Shown: positions 46,103 to 54,015, numbered from the stretch's first letter. The stretch: DNA of 64,000 nucleotides from UBA2040 sp041751955 (GCA_041751955.1 JBGSIB010000050.1:1-64000); one strand, 5' to 3'. The notes: generated from the letters alone by a model not told the origin. Translations and numbers: made by a program.

Positions 46103-47134
46103 TTGCTGAACTCTTTCAAAATATCAAAATTGTTCGGTCTCGACTTTTCGTCGGGGATAAAACCTGTTTTTTATATTGTTTTTTTGTTTTTTACTCTTTA
46201 TGTTAAGGCTCAGGAAAATTTGGTGCCGAATGGTGATTTTGAAGAGTACATTACTTGTCCAAGCAACAACTTCCCTTATTATTTTGTGGATAGAGCAACC
46301 CAGTGGTTTATGCCGACAACTGGTTCTGCGGATTATTTTAATGCATATAGTTCGGATCTTACTGCTAATGGGATTTTAGCTTTTAGTGTGCCACAGAATT
46401 ATGAAGGATATCAAGACGCACATTCAGGCCAAGGTTACGCAGGCTATTATGCGGGATTAGTGCCTGCCAATAATAATTATCACGAATATTTGAGTGTGAA
46501 GCTAAATAAACCGCTCGAAAAGGAAAAATGGTATTATTTGAGTTATTATCTTAGCTTAGCAGATTCAACATTCCTAAATGGTGATCCACAACAATTTGTC
46601 AATTATTCTGGAGCGTATTTTAGCCCTAAAATGGAGTTCATAGATAATTATTTCAGAATAGAAGTAGAAGCGCAGTTTCGGAGTAATCCAGAGGTTTTTT
46701 TAGACGACTCATTGGGATGGCAAAAAGTCGATGGATATTTTTTGGCTAGCGGCGGTGAAGAATTTTTAACCATTGGGTATTTTTGTAAATATCAAGATGT
46801 ATTATTCAATTATGCTAGCTCAAGTGATAGCGGAGTTCTTGCATATTATTATATCGATGATGTTCAATTGATAGAAACAAATGTTCAATTTCCAAATGTA
46901 TTTACACCCAATTTTGACGGAACCAACGATATTGCTTTTAAATTTGAAAATGTATCCGAAATGGATGTTGAAATATTCAACCGTTGGGGAAATGAAGTTT
47001 TGAAGACAACTACTTTGGTCGGGTGGAATGGAAATGATAAAACAGGACATGAACTTTCTGAAGGAACTTATTACTACATAGTAAAGTACAAAGGAAAAAA
47101 ACAAAAAACAGGATTTATTCATTTGGTAAGATAA
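46103..47134 (+). CDS. Secreted protein with type B (gliding motility) T9SS sorting domain (module 1, A1)
   Basis: A 343-residue protein with a hydrophobic signal (PVFYIVFLFFTLYVKAQ). The mature part begins ENLVPNGDFEEYITCPSN, like A2 and A3. The C-terminal ~85 residues are a gliding-motility sorting domain (FPNVFTPNFDGTNDI, EIFNRWGNEVLKTT, EGTYYYIVKYKGKKQKTGFIHLVR-like end). No ATG exists before the signal; TTG 46103 is the likely start. Its sorting domain type differs from the type A domains of A2 and A3, although the N-terminal halves are related. A fragment of a B gene follows 13 bases later. Confidence 0.82.
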   Translation: MLNSFKISKLFGLDFSSGIKPVFYIVFLFFTLYVKAQENLVPNGDFEEYITCPSNNFPYYFVDRATQWFMPTTGSADYFNAYSSDLTANGILAFSVPQNYEGYQDAHSGQGYAGYYAGLVPANNNYHEYLSVKLNKPLEKEKWYYLSYYLSLADSTFLNGDPQQFVNYSGAYFSPKMEFIDNYFRIEVEAQFRSNPEVFLDDSLGWQKVDGYFLASGGEEFLTIGYFCKYQDVLFNYASSSDSGVLAYYYIDDVQLIETNVQFPNVFTPNFDGTNDIAFKFENVSEMDVEIFNRWGNEVLKTTTLVGWNGNDKTGHELSEGTYYYIVKYKGKKQKTGFIHLVR

Positions 47135-47147
47135 ATACTTATCAATT

Positions 47148-47520
47148 ATGAAATACATTTTAAGAATCGCAATTATTTCTTTTGCGTCAACTCAAATTTT
47201 GTCACAAGCAGATCCCACAGTGGGTGCTGGAAATGCCAATTCGGATTTTTGGTCAAGGAGCGGAAATAACACAACTACAGGAGGCAATATTTTTGGAACA
47301 CGCCTATTTATTTTTATACCAACAACGCCCACAACGCATGAAAATAAACGGAACAACAACCCTCGCAGGTGTCAACACTACTGGTTTCATTGGCATTGCT
47401 ACGAACAATCCTCTGGCTCCATTGACCATTAGTGGTTCACAAAACATCCTCTTAAATGCTCAGAGTTGGCGAAGAGGATTGAACTTGAAAAGTATTAACT
47501 GTCCAAATAAATATACTTGA
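47148..47520 (+). pseudogene. Frameshifted fragment of a tail-fibre-like T9SS protein (module 1, B1)
   Basis: The first frame (from ATG 47148) has a signal peptide (IAIISFASTQILSQ) and continues to GGNIFGT. The natural continuation, NTPIYFYTNNA, is in a second frame (around 47300-47330), and RMKINGTTTLAGVNTTG is in a third. Two indels are thus needed to join the pieces. The third frame stays homologous to B3 up to RRGLN and then ends in unrelated residues and a stop at 47520. The original gene would have been ~870 codons, so this is a decayed 5' remnant. Confidence 0.8.
47338..47483 (+). repeat. 146-bp segment nearly identical to 55763-55908
   Basis: From ATGAAAATAAACGGAACAAC to GAGGATTGAA the two copies differ at only about four positions, while sequence on both sides differs strongly. 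This suggests recent duplication or gene conversion between B1 and B3. Confidence 0.85.
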
Positions 47521-47652
47521 GGCATCGAATCCGTAAATTTTAAATAGTAAAAAAAAATTTTGCAATTCGAAATTAATGTCTAACTTTCTAATTACTAATG
47601 GTATGAAAACTTAAAATACAAAATAAACATTTCATCTTAAATACTTTTGTAC

Positions 47653-48630
47653 ATGATTTTGTTTCAACGATATTTATCCCTTTTTTTGGCAATATGGATA
47701 TTTTCCGCTTTAAAAGGAAATAGTCAGAATTTGGTGCCGAATCCCAGTTTTGAGGATACAGTAAGTTGCCCAAGCACTCTTGCAGACTTAACACAAACGT
47801 CATTTTGGAATGCACCTACTCAAGGTTCCCCAGATTACTTTAATTCCTGTGCAAACAATATTTTAATTGATGTTCCTAATAATGGTTTCGGAACTCAATT
47901 CGCACTTTCTGGTAATGGCTATGTTGGGATTCAAGTCTATGATACTCAAAATGTATATAGTTACAGAGAATATATTCAAGTACAATTAGATCAAACTCTT
48001 TTAGTTGGTCAGAAATATTGGGTTAGTTTTAATGCAAGTCTATCGGATATGAACGATTATGGGATTCAAGAACTAGGAGCTTATTTTTCGACGACACAAA
48101 TAAATGAGAATTCCATGGATACTGCTTTAATGGTAACCCCGCAGATTGAATTTTCTGATGGTGTAATTTCGGATAAAAACGGATGGTCACAAATAAGCGG
48201 TTCTTTTGTAGCAGCTGGTAATGAGAGCCATATAATCATTGGTAATTTTAATAGAAAACAAACGACTACATCAACACAAGTAAGTAGCAACAATATAAAC
48301 TACGCTTACTACTATATTGATGATGTTTGTGTTGCTGATGATTCTTTAACTTGTACCAGACCTTTGGGTTATCTGGAAGAAAATGCAGCAATAAATTTCA
48401 CAGTTTATCCAAATCCTACATCTAATTTCCTAATCGTTTCAAATGAAGGTCAAGAGCCTTATGACATTACTATATATAATGTATTAGGTCAATTGCTTTA
48501 TTCTGAAAATGGAATTATCGATACTAAAAAACAAATTGATTGCCAAAATTATGCTAATGGTGTGATTATGATATCAATAAAGTCTAATGAAAAAGTTCTC
48601 TATTATAAATTCCTAAAATCCAAATTATGA
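47653..48630 (+). CDS. Secreted protein with type A T9SS sorting domain (module 2, A2)
   Basis: A 325-residue protein from ATG 47653 with signal peptide (YLSLFLAIWIFSALKGNSQ). The mature N-terminus NLVPNPSFEDTVSCPST is shared with A1 and A3; FNSCANNILIDVPNNGFGTQ and YYYIDDVCVAD are shared with A3. The C-terminus is a type A sorting domain (FTVYPNPTSNFLIV, ITIYNVLGQLLYS). The stop overlaps the B2 start (ATGATGA). A box TACTTTTG lies just before the ATG and could serve as a -7 element only if the mRNA is nearly leaderless. Confidence 0.85.
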   Translation: MILFQRYLSLFLAIWIFSALKGNSQNLVPNPSFEDTVSCPSTLADLTQTSFWNAPTQGSPDYFNSCANNILIDVPNNGFGTQFALSGNGYVGIQVYDTQNVYSYREYIQVQLDQTLLVGQKYWVSFNASLSDMNDYGIQELGAYFSTTQINENSMDTALMVTPQIEFSDGVISDKNGWSQISGSFVAAGNESHIIIGNFNRKQTTTSTQVSSNNINYAYYYIDDVCVADDSLTCTRPLGYLEENAAINFTVYPNPTSNFLIVSNEGQEPYDITIYNVLGQLLYSENGIIDTKKQIDCQNYANGVIMISIKSNEKVLYYKFLKSKL

Positions 48631-48878
48631 TGAAATTAAATTCTAAACTTATCGGGGCTATTACGTTATCAATGCTCTCAACCGCAATCTTTGCACAGGA
48701 TTGGCTTGTTGGTGGAAATACTCTTGGACAAATGGGCGGTAATCCTCCAAGCCTTGGAACTATGGCTGGAAACAACCAGCCTCTTAATCTGCACACCAAC
48801 GGCATACAGCGGATGAACCCTTATGTAGTTTTTTGTTGTTATTGCAGTCCGCCCAAATCCTCAACTTTAGCCCATTAA
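48627..48878 (+). pseudogene. Truncated tail-fibre-like T9SS protein (module 2, B2)
   Basis: The first ~63 residues are a signal peptide (ITLSMLSTAIFAQ) and a segment homologous to B3 (NNQPLNLHTNGIQRM versus NNQPLNFRTNNIQRM). Homology stops at base 48817 (ATACAGCGGATGAA), where B3 goes on with AATAAACGG. After that 20 unrelated residues follow. The missing 3' part is not found at the far end of the mobile element next to it, so the break came with a deletion. Confidence 0.8.
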
Positions 48879-48912
48879 AAAAGCCTGCCGAACCAATCCG
48901 ACAGGCTTTTTT
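48877..48912. terminator. Bidirectional terminator at the left end of the element
   Basis: AAAAAAGCCTG pairs with CAGGCTTTTTT around a small internal mismatch, with CG/CG above and an 8-base loop. It has T or A runs on both sides and lies 17 bases after the stop of the leftward recombinase gene. Confidence 0.85.
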
Positions 48913-48928
48913 GTTTTTCAAATGTCTT

Positions 48929-49819
48929 TCATTTATCTAACCCTAATCGTTCTATTGGGTGAACAATACTAAGTTTGTATTTTAACTTTTCCTTGTCCGT
49001 TTTTTTGTACCTAAGCAATGAGGAAGAATGTCGTAGCCCTGAAAAGTATCTTGCTTTGCTTATTCCAAGTTCATTGACCCAAATAGACATATTACTTTGC
49101 CGTAACTGCATAAATGAAACAAAATCTACAAACTCTCTTCTAAAACGCAAAATCATTTGATTAAGAACATCTGTAAGCACATCATTACTGCGTGTTGAAA
49201 AAAATAAACGGTCAGATTGTTTGCTAAAAGTTTCCATTAGTGCTGGTCGGGTATGATTGATATAACTTTCCAAATCTCTTTTTTGAACGGGATTAAGAGG
49301 TAAATACCGTTTGTTGGTTATTTTGGTAGATGATACATAGACACGCATTTTTTCAAAATCAATATGTTTTACTTCCAGTAGTTCCATTTCGTTGCGTGTA
49401 ATCCCTTGAAAAATAAACATACCAAGCATTACCTTATTTCGGATAAAAACATTCCTTAATGGCTTAAAATCAAGGTACATTTCTATCATTTGTTCACGGG
49501 TTAACAGGTTCTTTGGCAGTTTTTTTTCTACTCTGTCGGTTTCCACTAAAACGGCAGGGCTATCTTTTCGCTTGCTAAAACGGTAGTAAAGTCTTAAAAG
49601 GCTCATTTTAGCCCACATAGTTCGGGGGCTGTTGCCTGAATTTCGGTTGTGGTTTTGGTAATCGTAAAGCTCCTCTATGCTTGCTTTTTTGTAATTAGCC
49701 CCGTTATCTATGCACCAGCTAATAAATTGTCTTAAAAGTCGAATATAGCCCGTTACGGTTTTGGGTGCGTAACCAAGACCGTACAGGTAGTTTTTAAATT
49801 GCGTGATATGTGTTTCCAT
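48929..49819 (-). CDS. Tyrosine recombinase with degenerate catalytic site (element gene int1)
   Basis: A 296-residue protein with an N-terminal SAM-like core-binding domain (LYGLGYAPKTVTGYIRLLRQ) and a C-terminal recombinase domain. First Arg is in GITRNEMELLEV, a Lys in KITNKRYLPLNP. The HxxR box reads MQLRQS (His to Met) and the usual G-H pair reads GL in SGLRHSSSLLRY, so both catalytic histidines appear to be lost; the Tyr remains. Its ATG overlaps the stop of the next recombinase (TAATG), so they are made together. It may be a non-catalytic partner. Confidence 0.85.
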   Translation of the reverse strand: METHITQFKNYLYGLGYAPKTVTGYIRLLRQFISWCIDNGANYKKASIEELYDYQNHNRNSGNSPRTMWAKMSLLRLYYRFSKRKDSPAVLVETDRVEKKLPKNLLTREQMIEMYLDFKPLRNVFIRNKVMLGMFIFQGITRNEMELLEVKHIDFEKMRVYVSSTKITNKRYLPLNPVQKRDLESYINHTRPALMETFSKQSDRLFFSTRSNDVLTDVLNQMILRFRREFVDFVSFMQLRQSNMSIWVNELGISKARYFSGLRHSSSLLRYKKTDKEKLKYKLSIVHPIERLGLDK

Positions 49820-50715
49820 TATTTAAGTATTTCGTTTAAGTGAATGTATTGCTGTGTTGAGTCAATAGTTCTGTGTCCTAAAAAATCGGCTATTTCCTGA
49901 ATACTCAGGTAATCAACTAAATGCGTTCCTATGGAATGCCTTAAAATATGTGGTGAAGCCTGTTTTTTTATTCCCGTTTCCCATATCATCTTTTGTACCC
50001 GTTGATAAATGGTGCGGTGGGTCATAGCTTTTCCTCTTAAATCAATCAGTACACGGGTTTCGTTAATACTTTCGGGCAATAAAAAGTTACGGGCATTGTA
50101 AAGGTATTCTTCCAAATATTTTACAACGGTGGGCGACATTGGCACATCTCTTTCATAGCCGTTTTTGGTGTTAGTGAGCCGTATTTCGTTTTGGGAAAAA
50201 TTAATGTCGTTCAATTCCAAGGTGTGAAGTTCCCCTTTTCTTAATCCACAACCGTACAACAAACTAAGTATTGCCCTGTTGGTAATGCCGTACAGGGTGT
50301 TGTCCGTTGCCCCGTAGATTTGCTCAATTTCTGCTATGGTAAATACTTCTATGTCTTTTCTTTCAAAGTTTTGAAACGGGAAGTGATACCCACTTTTTCC
50401 TCTTGGTTTGTGGTGCAACATTTCCATAAACCTAAGTACGGCTTCACCGTGTTTGCTGATGTAACGTTCCGCTATTGGTTTACCTGTATGTATATGGGGT
50501 CTTTTTTTTAGATAATCGTAATAGTCCAAAATAGCTTTTTGATTAATCTTGTTTACTGTTGTTATTTCCCTCTGCTCCAAAAAATAAAAGAACTCCTGCA
50601 AGCGGTTGGGTAGTACCGTACAACTACTTTCACTTTTGCCTTGATCGGTGAGCCGTTTTTTTAATGCTTTTTGATAGTGGATAAATTCAATACTGTATAA
50701 TTTAAGTTGCTTCAT
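49819..50715 (-). CDS. Tyrosine recombinase, canonical (element gene int2)
   Basis: A 298-residue XerC/D-like recombinase. The N-terminal SAM-like domain covers ~1-110. The catalytic residues are intact: Arg in YGCGLRKGELH, Lys in TNTKNGYERDVPM, HxLRH in SPHILRHSIGTHL, GH in DFLGHRTIDSTQQYIHL with the final Tyr. Expected to cut and join DNA at the element's sites. Coupled to int1 by one-base overlap; the primase-like gene lies 92 bases upstream in the same direction. Confidence 0.93.
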   Translation of the reverse strand: MKQLKLYSIEFIHYQKALKKRLTDQGKSESSCTVLPNRLQEFFYFLEQREITTVNKINQKAILDYYDYLKKRPHIHTGKPIAERYISKHGEAVLRFMEMLHHKPRGKSGYHFPFQNFERKDIEVFTIAEIEQIYGATDNTLYGITNRAILSLLYGCGLRKGELHTLELNDINFSQNEIRLTNTKNGYERDVPMSPTVVKYLEEYLYNARNFLLPESINETRVLIDLRGKAMTHRTIYQRVQKMIWETGIKKQASPHILRHSIGTHLVDYLSIQEIADFLGHRTIDSTQQYIHLNEILK

Positions 50716-50732
50716 ATTATGTAAGTTTTTTT

Positions 50733-50806
50733 GTTTCTCAATTTTTGGTTTAAACTCTTTGTTTACTTAGCTTTCAGCTGTAAGAAACAAATAAGTTTCT
50801 CAATTT
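50733..50806. repeat. Direct repeat GTTTCTCAATTT between int2 and the primase-like gene
   Basis: GTTTCTCAATTT occurs at 50733-50744 and at 50795-50806, 62 bases apart, on either side of the gap between the two genes. It may be a recombinase-binding or regulatory site, or chance. Confidence 0.4.
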
Positions 50807-50807
50807 C

Positions 50808-52418
50808 TTAAAGTGATTTTAGTTGCTCTATTAGTTTACTGAACTGCTCTACATTGGTGGTGCTTTCTTCCCATTCTCTAACGGTGTATAAATATCCTGT
50901 TCGGTTATCGCCTCCGACACGTTTTATTTTGCTGTACTCATCAAGTAATTTAATATGACGGGAAAAGGTGGCAGGCGATGAACCGACTTTTTGCCAATAG
51001 TCTTTTACCTGAAAGGTTTTTTGTTTATGTTCTTTCGGGAACTCCTTTTTTAAGACCATTTTTAAACGGTTAAATGTGCCTGTAACCGAAAAATAAAGGG
51101 CTTCATCTTTAGTTAGCCAAAGTTCTTTAAACAGTTCCAGCACTTCAATCATATATTGGGGTTTGACTTCAATAGTAACAAGCCCATTTTCTTTGGTTCT
51201 GCCAAGTTCGTTTTGATGTAGTAACGTTATGAGTTTGGTGAGCCATAAAAACAAGCGGATTTGTTTGATATTGGTTTTAAAAAACGGTTGAAAGTCTATT
51301 TGGTCAAAATAAGGGTTGATTACGTTTAGAGGTTGAATACTCCGCTGGATATTGACCAGCATTTGAATACCTTCCTGTCTTTTTTTGTCATCTAACAGCC
51401 CAGCGTGTTGTTTTATTTCTAATTCATATAGTTTGGCTTGTAGTCCTTGTTTATCGGGCAGGGGTAGGCATACCACATTTGAAGCATTGAATACAGGCAT
51501 AAAATCTTTGTTGGTATAACTCAAAATTCCAAACACTTCACTATTGTTTTGTTCGGTGCTTTTTCTGACCCCTATTTTATGGTTATCTTCCGTTACAATC
51601 CTTTTCAGTTGTCCGCTATTGATGTATTCTTCCATTAGCGACCCTTTTTTTAGGGAAGCATCCAGCCTGTCAAGTACCAGCGTTTTGTGTTGCCAATAAT
51701 CGTGATGAGGCAAATAAGATAAAGCTGTACTGCTGACGGAAGTGGCTTCCCTTAGTTGTTCTTCGGGCATACAGGGTTTAAAACTCTTTATGACTTCATG
51801 GCAATCAAATAAATCGCCTTGTAGTATGGTATGAATAGGATTTTGGGTTATTCTTGATAAAGACAATAAGAGTAATTTTAAGCCAAGTTCACCGTTAGGA
51901 ACACCAGCAGTTTCAAAGGTTTTTTGTAACCTTTCCAGCAGATTTTTACTTTTTAAATAGTTCTTTACTTCTTGTTGTGCCTGTACAGAAATTCGTTTTT
52001 CGGTAGCTTCTTTGGGCTGGGTTTGTTTGTCTATCCGATAACGTTCCAGCCTGTCGGTAAGGGAGTAAATGGCTTGTTTTACTTTGGTGCGTTCTACTTT
52101 TATCCGTTCCGATACGCTAACAATCAATCTTTCTAAAAGATGTTCGTTAAACAAGTCGGTTTGCTGGCTTCGGTAAATTTCAGTTGGGGAAGTGTTGCCG
52201 TTTTTGTAAATTTTTAAATTAACTTTTAGCTGGGTAATTACTCTATCCTGAACGCCTCCAACTACTTCAATGGTAATATGTTCATCAGAATATTTAAGCA
52301 GGTCTTTATGAGTAAGGTCTAAACCGTAGCTGTTCAATAGTGGTTCTTCAATAGGAACTGCTTTAGTGATGTCAATTTTTACGTGGTTGATAGTGTTCTG
52401 CGATTGTAATTCCTTCAT
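50808..52418 (-). CDS. Primase/helicase-like replication protein of the element, Walker A not recognisable
   Basis: A 536-residue protein. Residues ~50-130 (EVVGGVQDRVITQLKVNLKI, LLERLIVSVSERIKVERTKV) and ~150-480 resemble the C-terminal helicase-like part of the CHC2/toprim proteins of Bacteroidota mobile elements, recalled from the family rather than searched. In those the first strand is followed by a GxxGxGKT loop; here TILQGDLFDCHEVIKSF stands there. A Walker B-like TLVLDRLDAS remains. The C-terminus (~450-520) looks like a winged helix (KVGSSPATFSRHIKLLDEYSKI). The CHC2 finger and toprim domain are missing. Probably replication or regulation of the element. Confidence 0.6.
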   Translation of the reverse strand: MKELQSQNTINHVKIDITKAVPIEEPLLNSYGLDLTHKDLLKYSDEHITIEVVGGVQDRVITQLKVNLKIYKNGNTSPTEIYRSQQTDLFNEHLLERLIVSVSERIKVERTKVKQAIYSLTDRLERYRIDKQTQPKEATEKRISVQAQQEVKNYLKSKNLLERLQKTFETAGVPNGELGLKLLLLSLSRITQNPIHTILQGDLFDCHEVIKSFKPCMPEEQLREATSVSSTALSYLPHHDYWQHKTLVLDRLDASLKKGSLMEEYINSGQLKRIVTEDNHKIGVRKSTEQNNSEVFGILSYTNKDFMPVFNASNVVCLPLPDKQGLQAKLYELEIKQHAGLLDDKKRQEGIQMLVNIQRSIQPLNVINPYFDQIDFQPFFKTNIKQIRLFLWLTKLITLLHQNELGRTKENGLVTIEVKPQYMIEVLELFKELWLTKDEALYFSVTGTFNRLKMVLKKEFPKEHKQKTFQVKDYWQKVGSSPATFSRHIKLLDEYSKIKRVGGDNRTGYLYTVREWEESTTNVEQFSKLIEQLKSL

Positions 52419-52466
52419 TTAAAATTTGTTTTTATGATAATCCGAACCATAAAATAACGAAAGATT

Positions 52467-52506
52467 AGCAGAAGAAAACAAATAAAAATATGAACAGCAG
52501 AAGAAA
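52467..52506. repeat. Direct repeat AGCAGAAGAAA beside the left inverted repeat
   Basis: Two identical 11-mers (52467-52477 and 52496-52506) lie 29 bases apart, just outside the left 36-bp inverted repeat and upstream of the primase-like gene. Possible recombinase arm sites or iterons. Confidence 0.45.
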
Positions 52507-52514
52507 GCGGAAAA

Positions 52515-52550
52515 GCCCATTCCGTCTAATTTAGAGGGGGTAAATGATGG
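52515..52550 (+). repeat. Left copy of a perfect 36-bp inverted repeat
   Basis: The sequence starts GCCCATTCCGTCTAATTT and ends GGGGGTAAATGATGG. All 36 bases return as the reverse complement at 54453-54488. Outside the 36 bases the two ends differ, and no target duplication is seen. Confidence 0.95.
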
Positions 52551-52694
52551 GGTAAGAGATAGTTTATAAGAGCCTTGAAAGTTGGAATCCTAAAACAGAC
52601 CTTAAAATAAAAACCATAACCAATAAAAATACAAAAATTTCATCTAAAAACCAAAAAAAAGCCCGAAAATCAAACAGAAACATCAAAAAACTAC

Positions 52695-52702
52695 TATTTT
52701 TG
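52695..52702 (+). promoter_or_regulatory. -7 element for the HU genes
   Basis: TATTTTTG matches TAnnTTTG and lies 27 bases before ATG 52730. No clear TTG is present at the expected -33 position, where the DNA is A-rich. Confidence 0.45.
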
Positions 52703-52729
52703 AATGATAAACCCATAAAATCGAACAAA

Positions 52730-53002
52730 ATGAACAAAGCAGAACTAATAAAAGCAGTAGCCGACCTTACAGGCAAAGCACAAACAGAAACAAAACAATT
52801 TTTAGAAGCCTTTACCGAAACAGTAACAGAAACTTTAAAAAGTGGCGACAAAATTACTTTAATTGGTTTTGGTACGTTTGACGTTCAAGATGTTCCAGCA
52901 CGAACAGGAAGAAACCCACAAACGGGAAAACCAATCCAAATAAAAGCTAAAAAGAAAGTACGTTTTAAAGCAGGTTCAGACCTTACAGAAAAAGTAAATT
53001 AA
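52730..53002 (+). CDS. HU family DNA-binding protein (element copy 1)
   Basis: A 90-residue HU protein: MNKAELIKAVADLTGKAQTE, then KITLIGFGTFDVQDVPARTG and RNPQTGKPIQIKAKKKVRFK, with the DNA-binding arm intact. It can bend DNA, so a role in recombination by the neighbouring integrases is plausible. An in-frame TTG 10 codons upstream coincides with the -7 box and is rejected. The next gene is a near-copy 25 bases downstream. Confidence 0.95.
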   Translation: MNKAELIKAVADLTGKAQTETKQFLEAFTETVTETLKSGDKITLIGFGTFDVQDVPARTGRNPQTGKPIQIKAKKKVRFKAGSDLTEKVN

Positions 53003-53026
53003 AATCCATCATAAAACATTAAAACT

Positions 53027-53299
53027 ATGAATAAACAAGAATTAGTAAGTGCTTTAGCACAAAAGACAGGAAAAACACAAGTAGAAGCAAAGAATTTTTT
53101 AAATGCTTTTACAGAAACAGTAACAGAAACTTTAAAAAGTGGCGACAAAATTACTTTAGTTGGTTTTGGTACGTTTGACGTTCAAGATGTTCCAGCACGA
53201 ACAGGAAGAAACCCACGAACTGGAGAGCCGTTACAAATAAAAGCTAAGAAAAAACCACGTTTTAAAGCAGGTTCAGAACTAGCAGACAAAGTAAATTGA
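53027..53299 (+). CDS. HU family DNA-binding protein (element copy 2)
   Basis: A 90-residue HU protein, a tandem paralogue of the previous gene. From GAAACAGTAACAGAAACTTT (52819 / 53116) onward ~100 bases are identical apart from one base, while the first 90 bases differ clearly. Period 297 bases. A hairpin terminator follows its stop directly. Two adjacent HU proteins could form heterodimers. Confidence 0.95.
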   Translation: MNKQELVSALAQKTGKTQVEAKNFLNAFTETVTETLKSGDKITLVGFGTFDVQDVPARTGRNPRTGEPLQIKAKKKPRFKAGSELADKVN

Positions 53300-53325
53300 A
53301 AAAGTGCCGTGAAAACGGCATTTTT
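53299..53325 (+). terminator. Terminator after the second HU gene
   Basis: TGCCGT-GAAA-ACGGCA forms a hairpin with a GNRA tetraloop, preceded by A residues and followed by five T. Confidence 0.75.
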
Positions 53326-53335
53326 AGGAATCCAA

Positions 53336-53420
53336 GCGGTGAGCCACCGCAAGCAATTAAAACAGCCTTTAAAAATCCAATAATACAGGTTTAAATTAAA
53401 AAAAGTCGGTCGAATGACCG
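53336..53420 (+). promoter_or_regulatory. Leader with two hairpins before the T-poor reading frame
   Basis: GCGGT-GAGCC-ACCGC (53336-53350) and CGGTC-GAAT-GACCG (53407-53420) are perfect 5-bp hairpins. The second spans ATG 53414-53416, so the start codon would be buried in RNA structure. No TAnnTTTG promoter is seen between the HU terminator and this start. Confidence 0.5.
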
Positions 53421-54015
53421 CTAAAACAAACAAAGCTGACCGCCAACAGGCACAGCAGGGAAAGGAATAGAAGAAGCCAGCCACAGCGACCCACCGCAGG
53501 GAGCAGAACCAACTGGGCGAAAAGAAGAAACAAGAGAACCAAACCAAGCACAGCCAACACCAGCAGGAGCAACAACCAAAACAGAGCAAGCCGACCCAAC
53601 AGCAAGAGCAACAGAACCCCACGAACCTGAACCACAGCCACGAAAAGAAGAAGAAACAGCCACACCAACAGGACAAGCACCCAAAGGAAAAGCAACGAGC
53701 AAACCACCACGAGAAGCACACCACGACACCAAAGCAGACGAACGCAGAGCAAACGAAGAACGACACACACGACCACCAACCAAAAACGAGGAAACAGAAA
53801 ACACCGAAGCGGACGGAAAAGCAGAACGGACGAGGCAGTCAACACCCGAAGCACAACCAACAGCGACCGAACCGCTGAAACCACCCAAAACAGGCAAAAA
53901 GGAACGGCAGGAAACCGAAGCGGAAGAAGAACCAACACGAGAACCCGAAAAAGCAACACAAGGAAAAGAGCAAACAAAAGAAGAAACTGAAACCATGACA
54001 AAAACAAAAAAATGA
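53414..54015 (+). CDS. Putative frameshift-expressed T-depleted gene for a disordered Glu/Pro/Thr/Lys-rich protein
   Basis: From 53440 to 54012 only seven T occur in 573 bases, so all plus-strand frames lack stops over long stretches. The frame ending at TGA 54013 has mostly A-ending codons (GAA, CCA, ACA, GCA), like the HU genes, and encodes a hydrophilic, disordered protein (samples: PTGRKEETREPNQAQPTPAG, RTRQSTPEAQPTATEPLKPP) without ATG, GTG or TTG near its start. A second frame starts at ATG 53414 (MTAKTNKADRQQAQQGKE) and stops at TAG 53468. Two codons before this stop lies GGGAAAG (53458-53464), phased as G-GGA-AAG, the heptamer used by lambda G/GT; a -1 shift there joins the two into a ~200-residue product. 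Function unknown; a decayed gene is the alternative. Confidence 0.4.

Noticed and set aside
46103..46260. An ATG start for A1
   Set aside because: No ATG precedes the signal peptide in the frame; TTG is the only reasonable codon, so a non-ATG start is accepted.
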